DNA of 64,000 bases from Tetracentron sinense (lineage: Eukaryota > Streptophyta > Magnoliopsida > Trochodendrales > Trochodendraceae), in the NCBI GenBank assembly GCA_015143295.1, contig CM026571.1:7444501-7508500 (forward strand), given 5' to 3'. Below the pieces are notes generated by a model, which was not told the origin of the DNA, searched no databases, and saw nothing but the letters and a program-made list of their open reading frames with translations. The position numbers were made by a program, and so were the translations under genes. The stretch's first letter is position 1; each line of letters begins with the position of its first letter. Shown here piece after piece: positions 37,501 through 48,994 of this stretch.

Positions 37501-39731
37501 GAAATGCTAACCCTAGATGCAGACTTCCAAATTCTCACTGTTGTAGCGACAAGTGTCATTACTTTTCCCTCTTACCTTGAAAACTAGTATTAACCATAAC
37601 TTTTACTTTAAAAGATATTTTTAATTAGTGGAAGGGGTAGCAATGCCAAGAGCTGCACCCACAGTGAAAATTTTCATTAATTCAGCAACCTATCCCAGCA
37701 AGCAAGGTCTAGTTAGTTCCACCAATAAAAGGGGAATATGTGGGCTTCAACACCGAGCAATCTATTTGTCTTGCAGGTACCTCCCCGTCGATTCCGATAG
37801 GGAGCAGCTTGGTCCCATAACCACCAATCACATACATAGATGTGGGGCCCTCTTACGTGGCATACTAGTCGGCATAAGTAGTAGTAAGAGTAGCAGTTTT
37901 GACTTGTGAGAGGTAGAAGCAGCTGTAAAGTAGTAGCAACAGTTCTAGTAATAAACAAAAAATATTCATCTTTTCATTTTTCTAGTCAAGAAACCATTTC
38001 TTATTTCATGCTAATTTAGGATTCTTTGGATCAATCATCAATATAATTAAGGGATACGAGTTATACTTTGTGTATTATTAAATACAGTATTTGATGTTCC
38101 GGGTTCATAGCATTCTCAAACAAGTCTACAATGACTTGGACTGTTGGACATACAAGTTAGTAGTTTTCAGTTAAAGTAGTTGTATTATAATTATATTTGA
38201 GAATTCACTACATGTTATTTATTTTTTTTTGTAAAAGAAATATCTGTAAAGCAAAAGATATAAAGGTTTCTTCCAGAACTCCTTGGCACATGCTTATCCC
38301 TGTCTGTGCCTTTTTTCTACTGGTCATCCCTTAATTGGAATATGGAGGTGAGGGACCTGAAAAGGTGTCAACTTATCCTCAAGGCAGGGTTGATCAATTC
38401 ATGAGGTCAAAAGAGTGTAAAAATGTATACAGTATGGAACCAACAAATTTAAAGTCAACTGGCTGGAATCATACTTAGCTTCCACCTGGTGAGTCAGATT
38501 ATAGGTTCTAATTGAGAAAATATCCGCCACTACACACCTCCAAGAAATACTATATAATTACCCACAACCACAAGCATCCAATTTTCTCCCTCGTCTTCAA
38601 ATCGGTCCCTTCACCTCTATAACATTCCCTATGAAGCTTGAAGTTTGAAGCCGGCGAGCTCTCAAGAAAACAAAATGGCCGGTATATGGTCCTTGCCGTA
38701 CTATTCAGAATGCACTATAACAGCCTGTATTCAACCTTATTGGAGAAAATTGCAGCCCAACTGACTTTGAGAAAGCAAGTTCATAACTTTTCTCCTAGAT
38801 GAACCACCATTTGTGTCTTTCACATTAGGAACTTATTATTTCTTGTGGTAAACCCAAAAATGAAAAAGGACTTCCGTCACAAGATCTGACTCCCAAAAAA
38901 GACAAAGAGATCAAAGATTTAAATTACACAAGAGAATACGTTCATGTCATTCAATCATCCTAAGAACCAAAACCCATCAATGAAATCAAAAACAAAATCT
39001 TAACTATCATTCTGTCTAAGTAATTCAATCACAGAAGGGAAGAAACAGACAAAAAAAAATGGGAATTTCTAAAATTGTAGAAAAAATCAATACTGAATTT
39101 CTGCTCAGATATTAACAAAGCCCCCAATCATAAAAATCACAAGCCCCACTAAAAATGAAAATTTTCATCATCAAATGCAGAAATCGTTAAACAGAATATT
39201 ACCCTATTAAACAAACATTAAAATACAAATTATAAAAACAAAAACAAATTCTAATACTTGAAATCAACTTACATTGACGAAATTCGGATAAAACAGGACC
39301 TGGGCTCTGTTGTTCAAGACATCGACAGCAGCTTCTCGGATCCCCGGAAGCCGTTTGATCGCTTTCTCGACAGATCCAGCGCAAGCAGAACAAGTCATTC
39401 CAATAACAGAAAACAAAGCCTTGGCCTCTAAACCCTCCATTTTCTCCTGATCAGAAACGCCCTTTGGGTATTTGGGCATGGAAGGATAGTGGGGTTGAGG
39501 AGACAGGTCCCTGGTGCTTTCATTGTGAAGACAAGCTAATGCCAGAAACTTGCTCGTCATGATTTCTTCTTCAAGGTAGCTTAGCTTTGAAGCTTTATAG
39601 CTTCCTCTCTCTTTTCTCCTCTATCTTCCTTCCCTCTGGTTGCGTTTCAAACTGATATTTAAACTCAGGTTTTGTGAAGCTTTGTGTTTACTGTAAACTG
39701 ACCTCACTTTCTACTGTGAGTGTGTGTATCC

Positions 39732-39739
39732 TTTTATAG
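39732..39739 (-). promoter_or_regulatory. TATA box of the HMA5-like locus
   Basis: tataaaag on the minus strand lies about 175 bp upstream of the start codon at 39560. The core promoter is still intact although the coding region is broken. Confidence 0.55.
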
Positions 39740-39746
39740 ATTGGAG

Positions 39747-39945
39747 AGGTGAGAACTTCCTCCTATTGAGGAGATTACAATCTTCTAAAATGGGAATGCC
39801 AACCTTAGTGGAATCCTAATCGGTAAGAGTAGGAGCTGGCAGAGGTGAGAACTTCCTTCTATTGAGGAGATTACAATCTTGGTTGCTGTTTACAGAATGT
39901 GGAATCACCTTAGTGGAATCCTAATTGGTAAGTGCAGGAGTTGGC
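39747..39945. repeat. Tandem duplication of about 96 bp in the HMA5-like promoter
   Basis: gaggtgagaacttcctcc, attgaggagattacaatctt, ccttagtggaatcctaat, cggtaagagtaggagctggc recur in the same order from about 39844 with a few changes and a short insertion. The repeat lies immediately upstream of the TATA box. Confidence 0.85.
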
Positions 39946-39993
39946 ACAACTATGCAAGAGATTCTATCGTGTAGGACTCTCGGTGGTGATTCC

Positions 39994-40621
39994 TGTTGTT
40001 CTATATAGTCCAGAATATAATTAATGAAAGTAATAAGGAAACTAAAACAATAATGTATTTACGGAATTTGTAGAACAGTAAGAATAATGAGAAATAATGG
40101 AAAATCCGAGTCCTGTGTAACACAGTTTCCTTAAGACGAATTTACTCCCTCTCGGTACTCAAGGTTGATGAGTAATCATCTCCCAAGATAGAACGGATTA
40201 CAGTTAAGAAGAAGTAGTACTCCAATCTTCAAAACTTAGCGAACTCGACCAATGTTTGTACTCGAACATCAATGGTAAAGAGAGAGAGAGAGAGAGAGAT
40301 TTTCAGAATGATATTTTCAAAATTCGATTCTTTGAATGAAGGAATATGAGTCTATTACATAAACTCCCTTGTGCCTGTTCGGAAGAGGCACAAAAACGGA
40401 CTGAAAAAACAGTTTTATTTTTGAAGGTTTGAAACACCAACGGACACTATTTGATGTTAACCGTCCAAACCCAAAATCCATATCCATACCCATATCTATC
40501 CGGGTCAAGCAGGTCGCACTCTGGGTTTCTTTGTTGGGTCAATTCTCATTCACCAACATATGGTCAATCCCTTATCAGGTCAATTTTCCAACAATTCCTT
40601 GATCAATGCTATGTGATTCCA
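39994..40621 (-). mobile_element. 3' LTR of a Ty1/Copia element
   Basis: On the minus strand a polypurine tract (gagggggaata) is followed directly by a TG-starting LTR (tggaatcacatagc). The segment ends in CA at about 39994. It contains the ttaagacgaatttactccc ... tctcccaagata motif also seen at 1-500 and 52349-52910, and a (GA)n run. The lower boundary is approximate. Confidence 0.6.
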
Positions 40622-41148
40622 TATTCCCCCTCAAGTTAAGTTGTCTGTCTTGAACGGTTAACTTATCCCGAAGATAGCCAAACCGTGGAGAGTTGAGACC
40701 CTTGGTAAAAATATCCGCAATCTGATCCTTAAAGAGATGAACCGCACATCAAGGCAACGACTAGCGACCTTTTACTATACGAAGTGATAGTCAAATTCAA
40801 TGTGCTTAGTGCGTGCTTGGAACACGGGATTAACAGTGAGTGAGATATTTAATACTAAGATTATCACACCAAAGAACAGGAGGTGATGGAATGGATATCC
40901 CAAGTTCAATAAGGAGAGAATGGATCCAAGTTAGTTCAGCTGTAGCAATGGCCATGCCTCTATATTCGGCCTCAGTGCTGGATCGAGAAACGGTCTGTTG
41001 CTTATGAGCACTCCAGGAAATGAGATTGAATCCAAGAAAAATACAATAACCACAAGTAGATCCTCGGTCATCTGGGCAACCAGCCCAGTTTACATCAGAG
41101 AAGGCACTCAAAGAGAAGGATGTTGAAGGTCTAAGACAGAGACCATAG
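40622..41148 (-). mobile_element. Copia RNase H domain, 3' end of truncated retrotransposon
   Basis: The minus-strand frame 41111-40830 reads [48 protein letters not shown] and LWCDNLS, the classic Copia RNase H/ADWAG-type block. The following frame (PVFQARTKHIEFDYHF...) continues in broken form down to the polypurine tract. Everything 5' of this (protease, integrase, most of the reverse transcriptase) is absent, cut near 41148. Confidence 0.9.
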
Positions 41149-42715
41149 TATAGGTAGCTGGTGTCTTAAAAGTGGGCCCACATTCAACAAAGGTGGTCCC
41201 CACATCAACATTTGGTGGGCTCATTTTCTAGATACAAAGGTGCGAAACAACAACGAGTGTTGTTGCCGATCCGAACTCTATAAACCATACTATATCAACT
41301 CACAAAAAATAGTTTTGACTTTGATGCTAGTGGCCTATTTTTAAAGGTTAATTTAAGGGAAATAGTTAACGTACGGATGAAATCCATTTTTAAACCTAAG
41401 GCATCACCTCATTGGTGGTTGCACCCCCCAAATCCGGTTATCACTGTAGATGATTTGGCTCCATACAGTATATAATATACAAGGACGCCTCCAATGTATA
41501 TAGAATAGGGAGTAGGGAGCATCCCTTCAAAAGAAGTATCATGTAAAGTAGTAGTCATATTGTTCAACTTAGGGAATCATTAATGCTAACCATGGTTTTA
41601 AATTTGACACGGGATTTCTAGTTTGTGATGGCGAGGAGACCGCGAGAACCCACTTTGAAAGCGCCACATAGACATGTGCATGCCAATTAAGGACTTTATT
41701 TGCATACACACTTTGATAAGTGTGCACAAAAGCTATGTGACACCTTTTGAGTGAGCGCTGATAGTCTCCTCACCAGCACCAATCAGAGAAGATCCCAAAA
41801 TTTTAAATTCGGTTGAGATTTTACAAAATTTCACAAAAATTTTGTCTGGTCCCCTCCAAAAATGATATTCTTTTTATTTCATTATTTAATATTTTGGTTG
41901 AAATTTTAGTATTTTGAATTTTTAAAATTTTAGCCGAAATATTGCTAGTTTATTTTCTAATAATTTTAATTTTAATAAATATCTATTTTTATCAAAATAT
42001 GGCAATTTTTGATATGTTTATCAATTTTTTGTGAAATTTTATGATTTTTTTTCAACAATAAAATAATACAAATTTGTTACTAGATAATAAGTTTAATTAG
42101 ATTTTAATTCATTATTATTATTATATAACACCTAATAAGTTAGGATACTTAAGGCCCTTAAATAATTTTTATTAACTTATTTAAACTAAAATACCTAAAT
42201 ATTCAAAATTATTTTTAAAAAATAAATAAGCATTAATTTTTAGAGTTACTAAACGCTCTAGTATATGTGATAGTTCTTGTGATTGGAATTAGTGAGTCTT
42301 ACTGTTACATCACACAATAAACTTTAATCAAACCTGTTGAGAGTTTTATTCATCGATCTCAACTCCTCTATATAAGGTCTACAGACTACAGCCTAACCAT
42401 CCCTCCTTGAGAGACGGGTGTCCGTGTACCTTTAGTTTTTACAACTTAGAACACCGAGCTTTAACAGTGAGATTATAATTGTCTAAGCTAACTCAGCCAC
42501 CAAAAGAAGCATAAGAGATAGATAAGAGTTAGAGACTCGGTACCTTGTAGTTGGAACACTGAACAGAAAAGAAACTCATCCGAAATTTTGTAACAGTAGA
42601 GAACATATGAGAGAGAGAGAGAGAGAGAGACTTTGAAGACAGTGGTTTATGCAATCTATCCTTTCTATAGAAGAAATGGAAATGGTGGACTCAACAAACG
42701 CATATATGTTAAGTA
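41149..42715. other. Spacer with MITE end and AT-rich sequence
   Basis: aaatccggttatcactgtag followed by atgatttggctcc at 41435-41465 is the terminal part of the 16693-type MITE. From 41860 to 42260 the sequence is very AT-rich. The block 42300-42630 has LTR-like character (cacaactaccttgtag..., (GA)n run), but no coding domain. No gene is seen. Confidence 0.35.
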
Positions 42716-44506
42716 CTAGCGGAGACCCGTGCGATGCACGGGATAAGAAGACAACGCATGAAATTAAAAATAATTCCAATCGAAATATAATAACATATTT
42801 GGTTAAGTTAATTTAAATGTTAGAAATTAATCAAAAAAAAATAATCGTGTAATGCAAAAGTAGTTTCATTAAATAATATGAATTTTTAGAATATTAGTAA
42901 TAGGGCAATGAGGTCGCACTCGATGTATTACATCATTTGCGACAGCTAAGTCACGGGCATCTGTTAGCAGCTCAATAGCATCCTGACGGAGGGCTTCTGA
43001 TGCGGAATAACCATAAAGATGATGTTCAGCAGTTCAATTCCTATAAAATAGAATATCCACAAATGGATATTCTGCACGGTTTTTTTGGGACTTACCCGGT
43101 GTGGCGGGTTATGGGCGCTTGTCACACCCCCGGGGATTAGTCCTGCCCCGAAGGGTTGGGGAACCAGGGTCTCCAAAAAAATAAATAAATAAATAAAATA
43201 TCGACAAATGGATAATCTGACTCAGAAGCTAGGCTTATCAAATAAGACACAAAAAGATTAAGAGGAGAACATCAGTCTACCAATTTAAATTTCAGTTGCA
43301 AGTACTAAATATGATCTTTGTCTCAACTCAAAACCAATCCAGATTCATAATCATAACCAATCTCAATCAAAACACCCCATTAATCTAAATTTCCAACATG
43401 TTTCGAAATTTACACGATTCTGCCTCCGTTTGTTTTGATGTAAAATAGGGGAAAACAAATGAGATTCATGAAAAATATCAATTGTCTTATAAAAATACAC
43501 ATGAAAAATGATATTTTCCATAGAATTCTTTTGTTTTCCTCTATTTTACATCAAAACAAACAGAGCAGAAATCGAACAACATCATCTGTAAAACACCCCA
43601 TTCTGCAACTTACCAGTAAATTATCTGACCATTAAGATCGAATATATGAACTGATTGGCCCATAGACTGCAAAATATTCAGATACTGCCTACCCGTAAAA
43701 TTGACCGCAGATGGCCCACCTCCTCAATGCCTGAAAGACGCTGAACCATTCTTCCATGCAGCTGCTCCATCGAACCCACCACTTCCTTTACAGAAACCAG
43801 AAACCCCCTTGCACCCTCATGTCAAGACGCTTCTCCCAGCCATTAGGGACCTGCAAATCGAGATCTAACGCCTTCGATCTAAACTTCGAACATCCTCCAA
43901 GCAAATCCCTTGTGATCAGAACCTTCGATTTGCCGTTGGTTGATTCATTCCTCATCTGCTCTTCCTTATATCCGTTCAATATCCGAACCAGAGAACTGAC
44001 GTCAGCTGCCATATTTAGGGTTTTGCAGAGCTTCGAAACGAAGAAATCACAGTGAGAAGACAGATGGATTTTTATTTTGAGATAGGATTTGAACTCCTTG
44101 CAGAAGATGATTTGAAAAGCAATGCTAAGAAGGAGAGAAGTAATTGCATAGCTGTACTTCTTTGTTGGAAATGAGAGTGGAGAAAATGAGTTATGCTTCT
44201 TTGGGAGATGCAAACGACTCCTTGGAAAAACGGTAATGAAGGAAAGGGTTCAAAGAGTTGTTGTTGGAACCAGAAGACCTTATTGCCAATAAGAAAGAAA
44301 CTAACAAATCATGCAATGGGTGACGAAAATACTGTTTTGGAAATGTAGTGATGGGAAGAGGAACTGCTGTAACCACACACTGGAGAAATAAATGAGAGAT
44401 GAAGACTTGGGTGACGTTGCAACTAAAACTCAAAAAAACAGCTCAAATAGGGGTGCCACGTTCACACCCTAATTTCTTTAGTATACAGTATAGGTATAGA
44501 TATAGA
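42716..44506 (-). mobile_element. Non-autonomous Helitron, 1791 bp, with captured gene fragments
   Basis: On the minus strand it starts TCTATATCTATACC and ends with a hairpin (cccgtgcatcgcacggg), then tctccgCTAG. The host bases are A before and T after, as Helitrons insert between A and T without target duplication. The 5' TC, 3' CTAG and 3' hairpin about 6 bp from the end all fit. No Rep/helicase is present. Inside are gene-like pieces at 43788-44013, 43680-43790 and 42905-43000, and a small MITE at about 43425-43563. Confidence 0.8.
43788..44013 (-). pseudogene. Captured gene fragment encoding a WW-like N-terminal region
   Basis: The frame starting MAADVSSLVRILNGYKEEQ and containing LITRDLLGG and LDLDLQVPNGWEKRLD resembles the N-terminal exon of plant WW-domain proteins of the CURLY FLAG LEAF type (QVP.GWEKRLDL). 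The reading frame then leaves the expected track, consistent with intron or foreign sequence after the captured exon. Only the first half of the WW fold is present. The family assignment is from memory. Confidence 0.55.
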
Positions 44507-44769
44507 TATCCATTTGTACAAAGCTGTTAGTTGGACGGAACACTCTCCAACAATAAAATATATGGGAATCAGGAGATCCCCTTATTAGTTAAATGCATTT
44601 ATGATAGTATACTTTGCTTATAATCTTTGTCACCCTAAATTAAGTTTAACCTCTATAGTCTTGAATGCAATTTTTTAATCGCTTGACATTATATATATAG
44701 TTTTAGTTTGGAATGTTGGAGGCGAAGATGATAGCCTTTTGATGGTTGGCATATAATAGCAATATAATT

Positions 44770-45182
44770 AGGGTTGTAAACGGAGCGGATATTAGTATAT
44801 CCAGATATCTGAATAAATATCCGGCGGATAGTGAAATATGATATCCGTATCCGACTAAAATATCCGGATTCGGATAGTATCCGAATAATTTTTAAAAAAT
44901 ATAAATTAATATTTAAAAAATATAAAGATATATAAATTTTTATTTAAAAAATATATTTTAAAAGTTATATTAATTTTATAAATTCAAAATATATTATTTA
45001 TATATATTATATAATCGGACGAATATTTATCGGATCGGATATAACATCCGTATCCGATTATAAACGGATAATATTTTACTATCCGAATCCGCTCTGCCGG
45101 ATACCTATCCGAATAATTATCCGACTAAACGGATTCGGATACGAATCGGATACGGATAATATCCGCATCCGTTTATAGCCCT
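44770..45182. mobile_element. Inverted-repeat element rich in atccg repeats
   Basis: The ends agggttgtaaacggagcgga and the inverted agggctataaacggatgcgg bracket about 410 bp. Multiple tatccg / cggata motifs inside make it self-complementary. The centre is AT-only. It is non-coding. Confidence 0.65.
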
Positions 45183-45189
45183 AACTATA

Positions 45190-46130
45190 ATGACCATTAG
45201 AGAGGGGTATATTCAAATTGAGCCAGCTCAAAGGTTCTCGCTCGACAATTTCAAGCCAAACTTTTTGGCACTGAGCTTTTTTTGAGCTTGAACTTACAAT
45301 CAAGTTGAGTTCAAGCAAAGCCTAGATTGATTCGATTCAGCTTGACATATTTATAATATAATATTTTTATGATATACATTTTTATAATTAAGTAAAATAA
45401 AGTAGAAATCTTTCATGGTTTAAGTCAAGTTCGGTTCGAATTTGAATAAATTCGAGCTTGATCCAAGCCATTACTTTCAAGCTGATCGAGATTCGAGTCT
45501 GGGCCTTATTGAGTAAAGAGGCCTTATTGAGCTCGCCAGAAGCTACCGGGCTAGCTCGAATACACCCCTGCTCTAGACGTTATATTCTGGCGTATGTAAC
45601 TGTTGTGCTGTCAATGAGCCAAGCCAACTCGATTCGGTTCGAAACGAGCCGAGCTTGAACAGAATTAAAAAGCTCATCGAGCCGAGCCGAGCCGAGCCAA
45701 ATGAGTGAGCATGTTTAGATAACGAGCCGAGCTTGAGTAAGAAGTAGCTCGGCTCGGCTCGGCTCGACTAATTCAATGAATACTCACGTACAGTTATACC
45801 CCTACCAATATTGAGTTTTATATTAAAAAGTAAAGAAAGCAAAAGAAGATTTTTAAATTAAGAACATGAAATGATCTATCAGGTTAGTGAAAACACTATT
45901 TTTTTCTTCCCCTTTTCTTTATACCCCACTATGTAATACCTTAATTGTTAGAATATTGTCCCCATTATACAATTTTTTTAAAAAAATTAGAGTTTAACAA
46001 GCCGAGCCCGAGCTGAACTTTTCGAGCTCGCGCTGAGCTCGAGCCGAGCTTGAGCAACATCAAAAATCCAACAAGCCAAGCTTGAGCAATGCCAACTCGG
46101 CTCAGCTCGGCTCGTTTACACCCCTACTTG
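45190..46130. mobile_element. Nested elements rich in gagccgagc
   Basis: The first part (45195-45572) runs from aggggtatattcaaattgag to the inverted gctcgaatacacccct. The second (to about 46127) ends in ctcggctcgtttacacccct, whose inverted form starts aggggtgtaaacgagccga. Interiors are arrays of gagccgagc / gctcggctc. These look like one non-autonomous DNA family inserted side by side. Confidence 0.6.
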
Positions 46131-46236
46131 TCATGCTTTACCAAACACACAAATAATAATAATAATTTAAAAAATCGTGTAATGAATCGTTTCCTTGCCA
46201 TAATAGTACCCTTTTTTTTTAATTGAACTATAATCT

Positions 46237-46818
46237 AGGATGCATGGATACTTCAAAACGGTCTTTCTACTCATATCCAATACGTATCAGATACGGATAT
46301 GCCTCCGATACATCGGGATACGTACTGGATACGGTTGAAACATATCCTATTAATTAAAAACATGTTTTTTTAATTCGGATACGGCTTCGATACGACATGT
46401 ATACGCCGGGATACGGCCATGGATATATATATATATATATATATTTTTTTTTTTTTTATTTTTTTTTTTTGTATTTTTGGAGACCCGGGGGTGTGACCCT
46501 ATCTCTTTTGTTTTTTGCATGGACATGGTTTTCTTTATATTTTGCTTAGTGGATGATAGGATGACTTTCTTTTTTGCTTAGTGGATGATGAGATGACCTT
46601 ATTTCTTTTGCTTTTGCATGGACATGGTAATTTTTTATACATAAACAGAACTGAACCAATGGTTATTTTGTAATTATAACATAAAATATAGTATTATTAT
46701 TATTTTTTTTAAAAATTTACAGACGTATCCTAGCTGTACCCGTATCCTATTTTTTTAGGTTCTACCGTATTGCCGTATCTGTATCGTATCGTACCCGTAT
46801 CCCGTATCCGTGCTTCCT
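46237..46818. mobile_element. Inverted-repeat element rich in ggatacg repeats
   Basis: The ends ctaggatgcatggatac and the inverted ctaggaagcacggatac bracket 580 bp. Inside are many gatacg/cgtatc repeats, a TA run plus poly-T at 46423-46472, and a ggagacccgggggtgtgac block also found near 43110-43170. Confidence 0.6.
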
Positions 46819-47960
46819 AGACTATAATAATACTTATTAGGACATTAAGGCCTTATAATTTAATAATATTATTTTCTAAAAATGATATATAAAACACAAG
46901 AATTATAAATTTTAAAATAATTAATCTAAAATTATAACAGTGAATAATGGTAATGGCCGACAATCGTTACCCCCATTATCTTAGTTTAGGGGAGTGTTAG
47001 CCTTAATCACGGCACCTTTATATTATAGCCACAAAATAAGGAAAAACATACACTTGGGTGAGACCACCCACCAAATTTTGTTTTTTCTCCTAATAATAAT
47101 AGGGTGATTAAGCCAGGCCGCGACTAAGGCTAGCAAAATCCTTTTAAAATGAAGACACAAAGTCTGAATCCTTGTTATATAAAATGATTAACGATTCGAA
47201 GATTACACTATGTTTATCGTATTCCTAATCAAAATTAGTTCGAAAAATCCATAACATGAAAACCTGTACTTTTCGAATCTTGGAGATGTTCAAACTTCAA
47301 ATATTTTTATAAGCCTTCTGACTTGTGTCATGACATAAGTTTTAAAACCACCGACCCCATTTGATGGGCAAACCAGGAAACACCTATGATGTTGGTAAAC
47401 AGAATTATGCTAAAATAACAGTGGGATTACGACGAAGTATCACGTTCATGGGCCATTACTACACTAGACTCTGATGCAACCACTGCACCAACGGTCACAA
47501 CTTGAAAGCATGCTCCATAATGCGACGACCCTGAAGCTGATGAATCGATTGATCTTGCTGAGGTGCTCTTGTCTCAAGCGGCACTTCCGCTAGTTTAGGA
47601 GTTGTCGGTTTTTGATTCGAAACATATGTGGAGATTTTATCACGTCGAGTAACCATTCTGAGATGAATCAGCACTAGAAGACAGGAGGGATGATGCCGTC
47701 GGCACAGCAGCACAAGAAGGCAGTGCTGTAAATTGGAGTACAAATGATTCATTTTGTTTATGTTTTTTTGAACAAATAATTGGAGCAACCTAAAAAAACT
47801 GAATGGGCATTTATAAAAAAACTTTAGGGAAAGGAAAATAATCTTCTTTGTATTTGTAATTATCAGATTATCACTACCCAAAGCTTTTTTTTTTTTTTGT
47901 TGCTCCTGTTGTTTGTTATGTTTAACCAGAACTCTTGTTGATAGTTAATCTCTTTTTGTT
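46819..47960. other. Spacer with an unrecognised minus-strand frame
   Basis: The 128-codon minus-strand frame at 47495-47881 has a TM-like start and a polar end but no motif I know, and its first 45 residues come from AT-rich sequence. It is probably not a gene. Nothing else is visible. Confidence 0.35.
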
Positions 47961-47964
47961 TATT

Positions 47965-48260
47965 CATTTGATATGCCCACAAATTCTACCAAAGTAGAAT
48001 TTGGGCCTAATCTGGAAACCGGTTTTAATTTTGTCTTTTTAAGCCCGTAAAAGATTAAATAAGGCCTACTTGGCCATTGAAATTGGTGTGGATGTGGGCC
48101 TCCCTATTATCTAAGGCACTTGTTGACTTTTGAATTCATAAACGTGAACCTGCCATTCACGCTTGCTGCCATTTTTTTAACATAAGAATTATACATAAGG
48201 CCCATCGCAGTTGGTAGGAATTTAGGACTCCAATGACCTAGAATTAGTAATATTGTAATT
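47965..48260. repeat. Dispersed unit with TGGGCC motifs (copy 1 of 3)
   Basis: gatatgcccacaaattctac, ttgggcctaatctgg, aagcccgtaaaagattaaa, taaggcctacttggcc, tgtgggcctccc and ataaggccca occur in this order. They recur at 49875-50225 and, more degenerately, at 50450-50780. Non-coding. Confidence 0.7.
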
Positions 48261-48295
48261 AGCATACCAAATTAATTAGTAATATTGTAATATTA

Positions 48296-48963
48296 TATAT
48301 CTTGCTAATGACCACCCAATATGTGAACTTGGTAACGACCACCAAGACATTTTTACCCCTGTATTTATTATCAAAATCCACTAAAAATAAGGATACTTTA
48401 ATCTTTTCATAAGAGACCAATCATTAAATGCAGGAGAGGATAAATACAATTTGTCTTTTCTGTCTCCTATTTAATAAATTGTTCCCTATAAAAAAATGTC
48501 TTAGTGGTCGTTAACAATTTCATACATTGAGTAGTCGTTAACATTTCCCATTATTATATATATATATTGCTAACGATGACTCAGTGGGTGAACTTAGTAA
48601 CGACCACAAGACATTTTTACCCCTGTATTAATTATCAAAATCCATTAAAAGTAAGAGTACTTTAGTCTTTTCATAGGAGTGAACTATCCCCTATGAAAAA
48701 ATGTATTGGTGATCGTTAACAATTTCACACATTGAGTGGTCGTTAACATTTCCCATTATTATATATATATATATATTGCTAACGATGACTCAGTGGGTGA
48801 ACTTAGTAACGACCACAAGACATTTTTACCCCTGTATTAATTATCAAAATCCATTAAAAGTAAGAGTTTTTTAGTCTTTTCATAGGAGTGAACTATCCCC
48901 TATGAAAAAATGTATTGGTGATCGTTAACAATTTCACACATTGAGTGGTCGTTAGCATTTTCC

Positions 48964-48990
<27 letters not shown>
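48296..48990. mobile_element. Three adjacent copies of one MITE family
   Basis: Each copy starts with tgctaacgatgactcagtgg (or the like) plus gtgaacttagtaacgacc, continues with agacatttttacccctgta, and ends in attgagtggtcgttaacatt. Copies begin near 48308, 48576 and 48786. The second and third differ by a handful of bases over about 190 bp, so they are a recent tandem duplication. A distant relative lies at 53970-54170. Confidence 0.75.

Positions 48991-48994
<4 letters not shown>

Larger units (their letters stand above)
31913..39560 (-). pseudogene. HMA5: HMA5-type Cu+-transporting P1B-ATPase, multiply disrupted
   Basis: Exons in transcription order: 39560-39273, 37291-35946, 35286-35032, 33665-33543, 32969-32490 and 32326-31913. 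The order of domains is that of HMA5: metal-binding domains GMTCSACAGS and GMTCTSCSRT, first membrane helices, actuator domain, CPC membrane motif, DKTGT phosphorylation site, SEHP nucleotide site, [10 protein letters not shown] and the last helices. A working protein would export copper from root cells using ATP. Here an out-of-frame deletion of about 40 nt near 36430-36440 joins YSVYLVLRA to ESAMLISF. The actuator TGE reads TRE (36150-36152). CPCALG reads CPCALV. The fifth exon ends in a TAG at 32490-32492 followed by TT instead of GT. One residue is missing in GYNLGIPI, and a shifted segment lies near the C-terminus. It is not functional as read. Confidence 0.92.

Noticed and set aside
40830..41111. 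Endogenous pararetrovirus (caulimovirid) RNase H
   Set aside because: The order RNase H, polypurine tract, LTR and the [10 protein letters not shown] block are those of Ty1/Copia. No viral movement or coat domains are present.
47495..47881. 128-codon minus-strand frame as a possible gene
   Set aside because: No recognisable motif, an AT-driven hydrophobic start, no splice partners, and repeat-rich surroundings.
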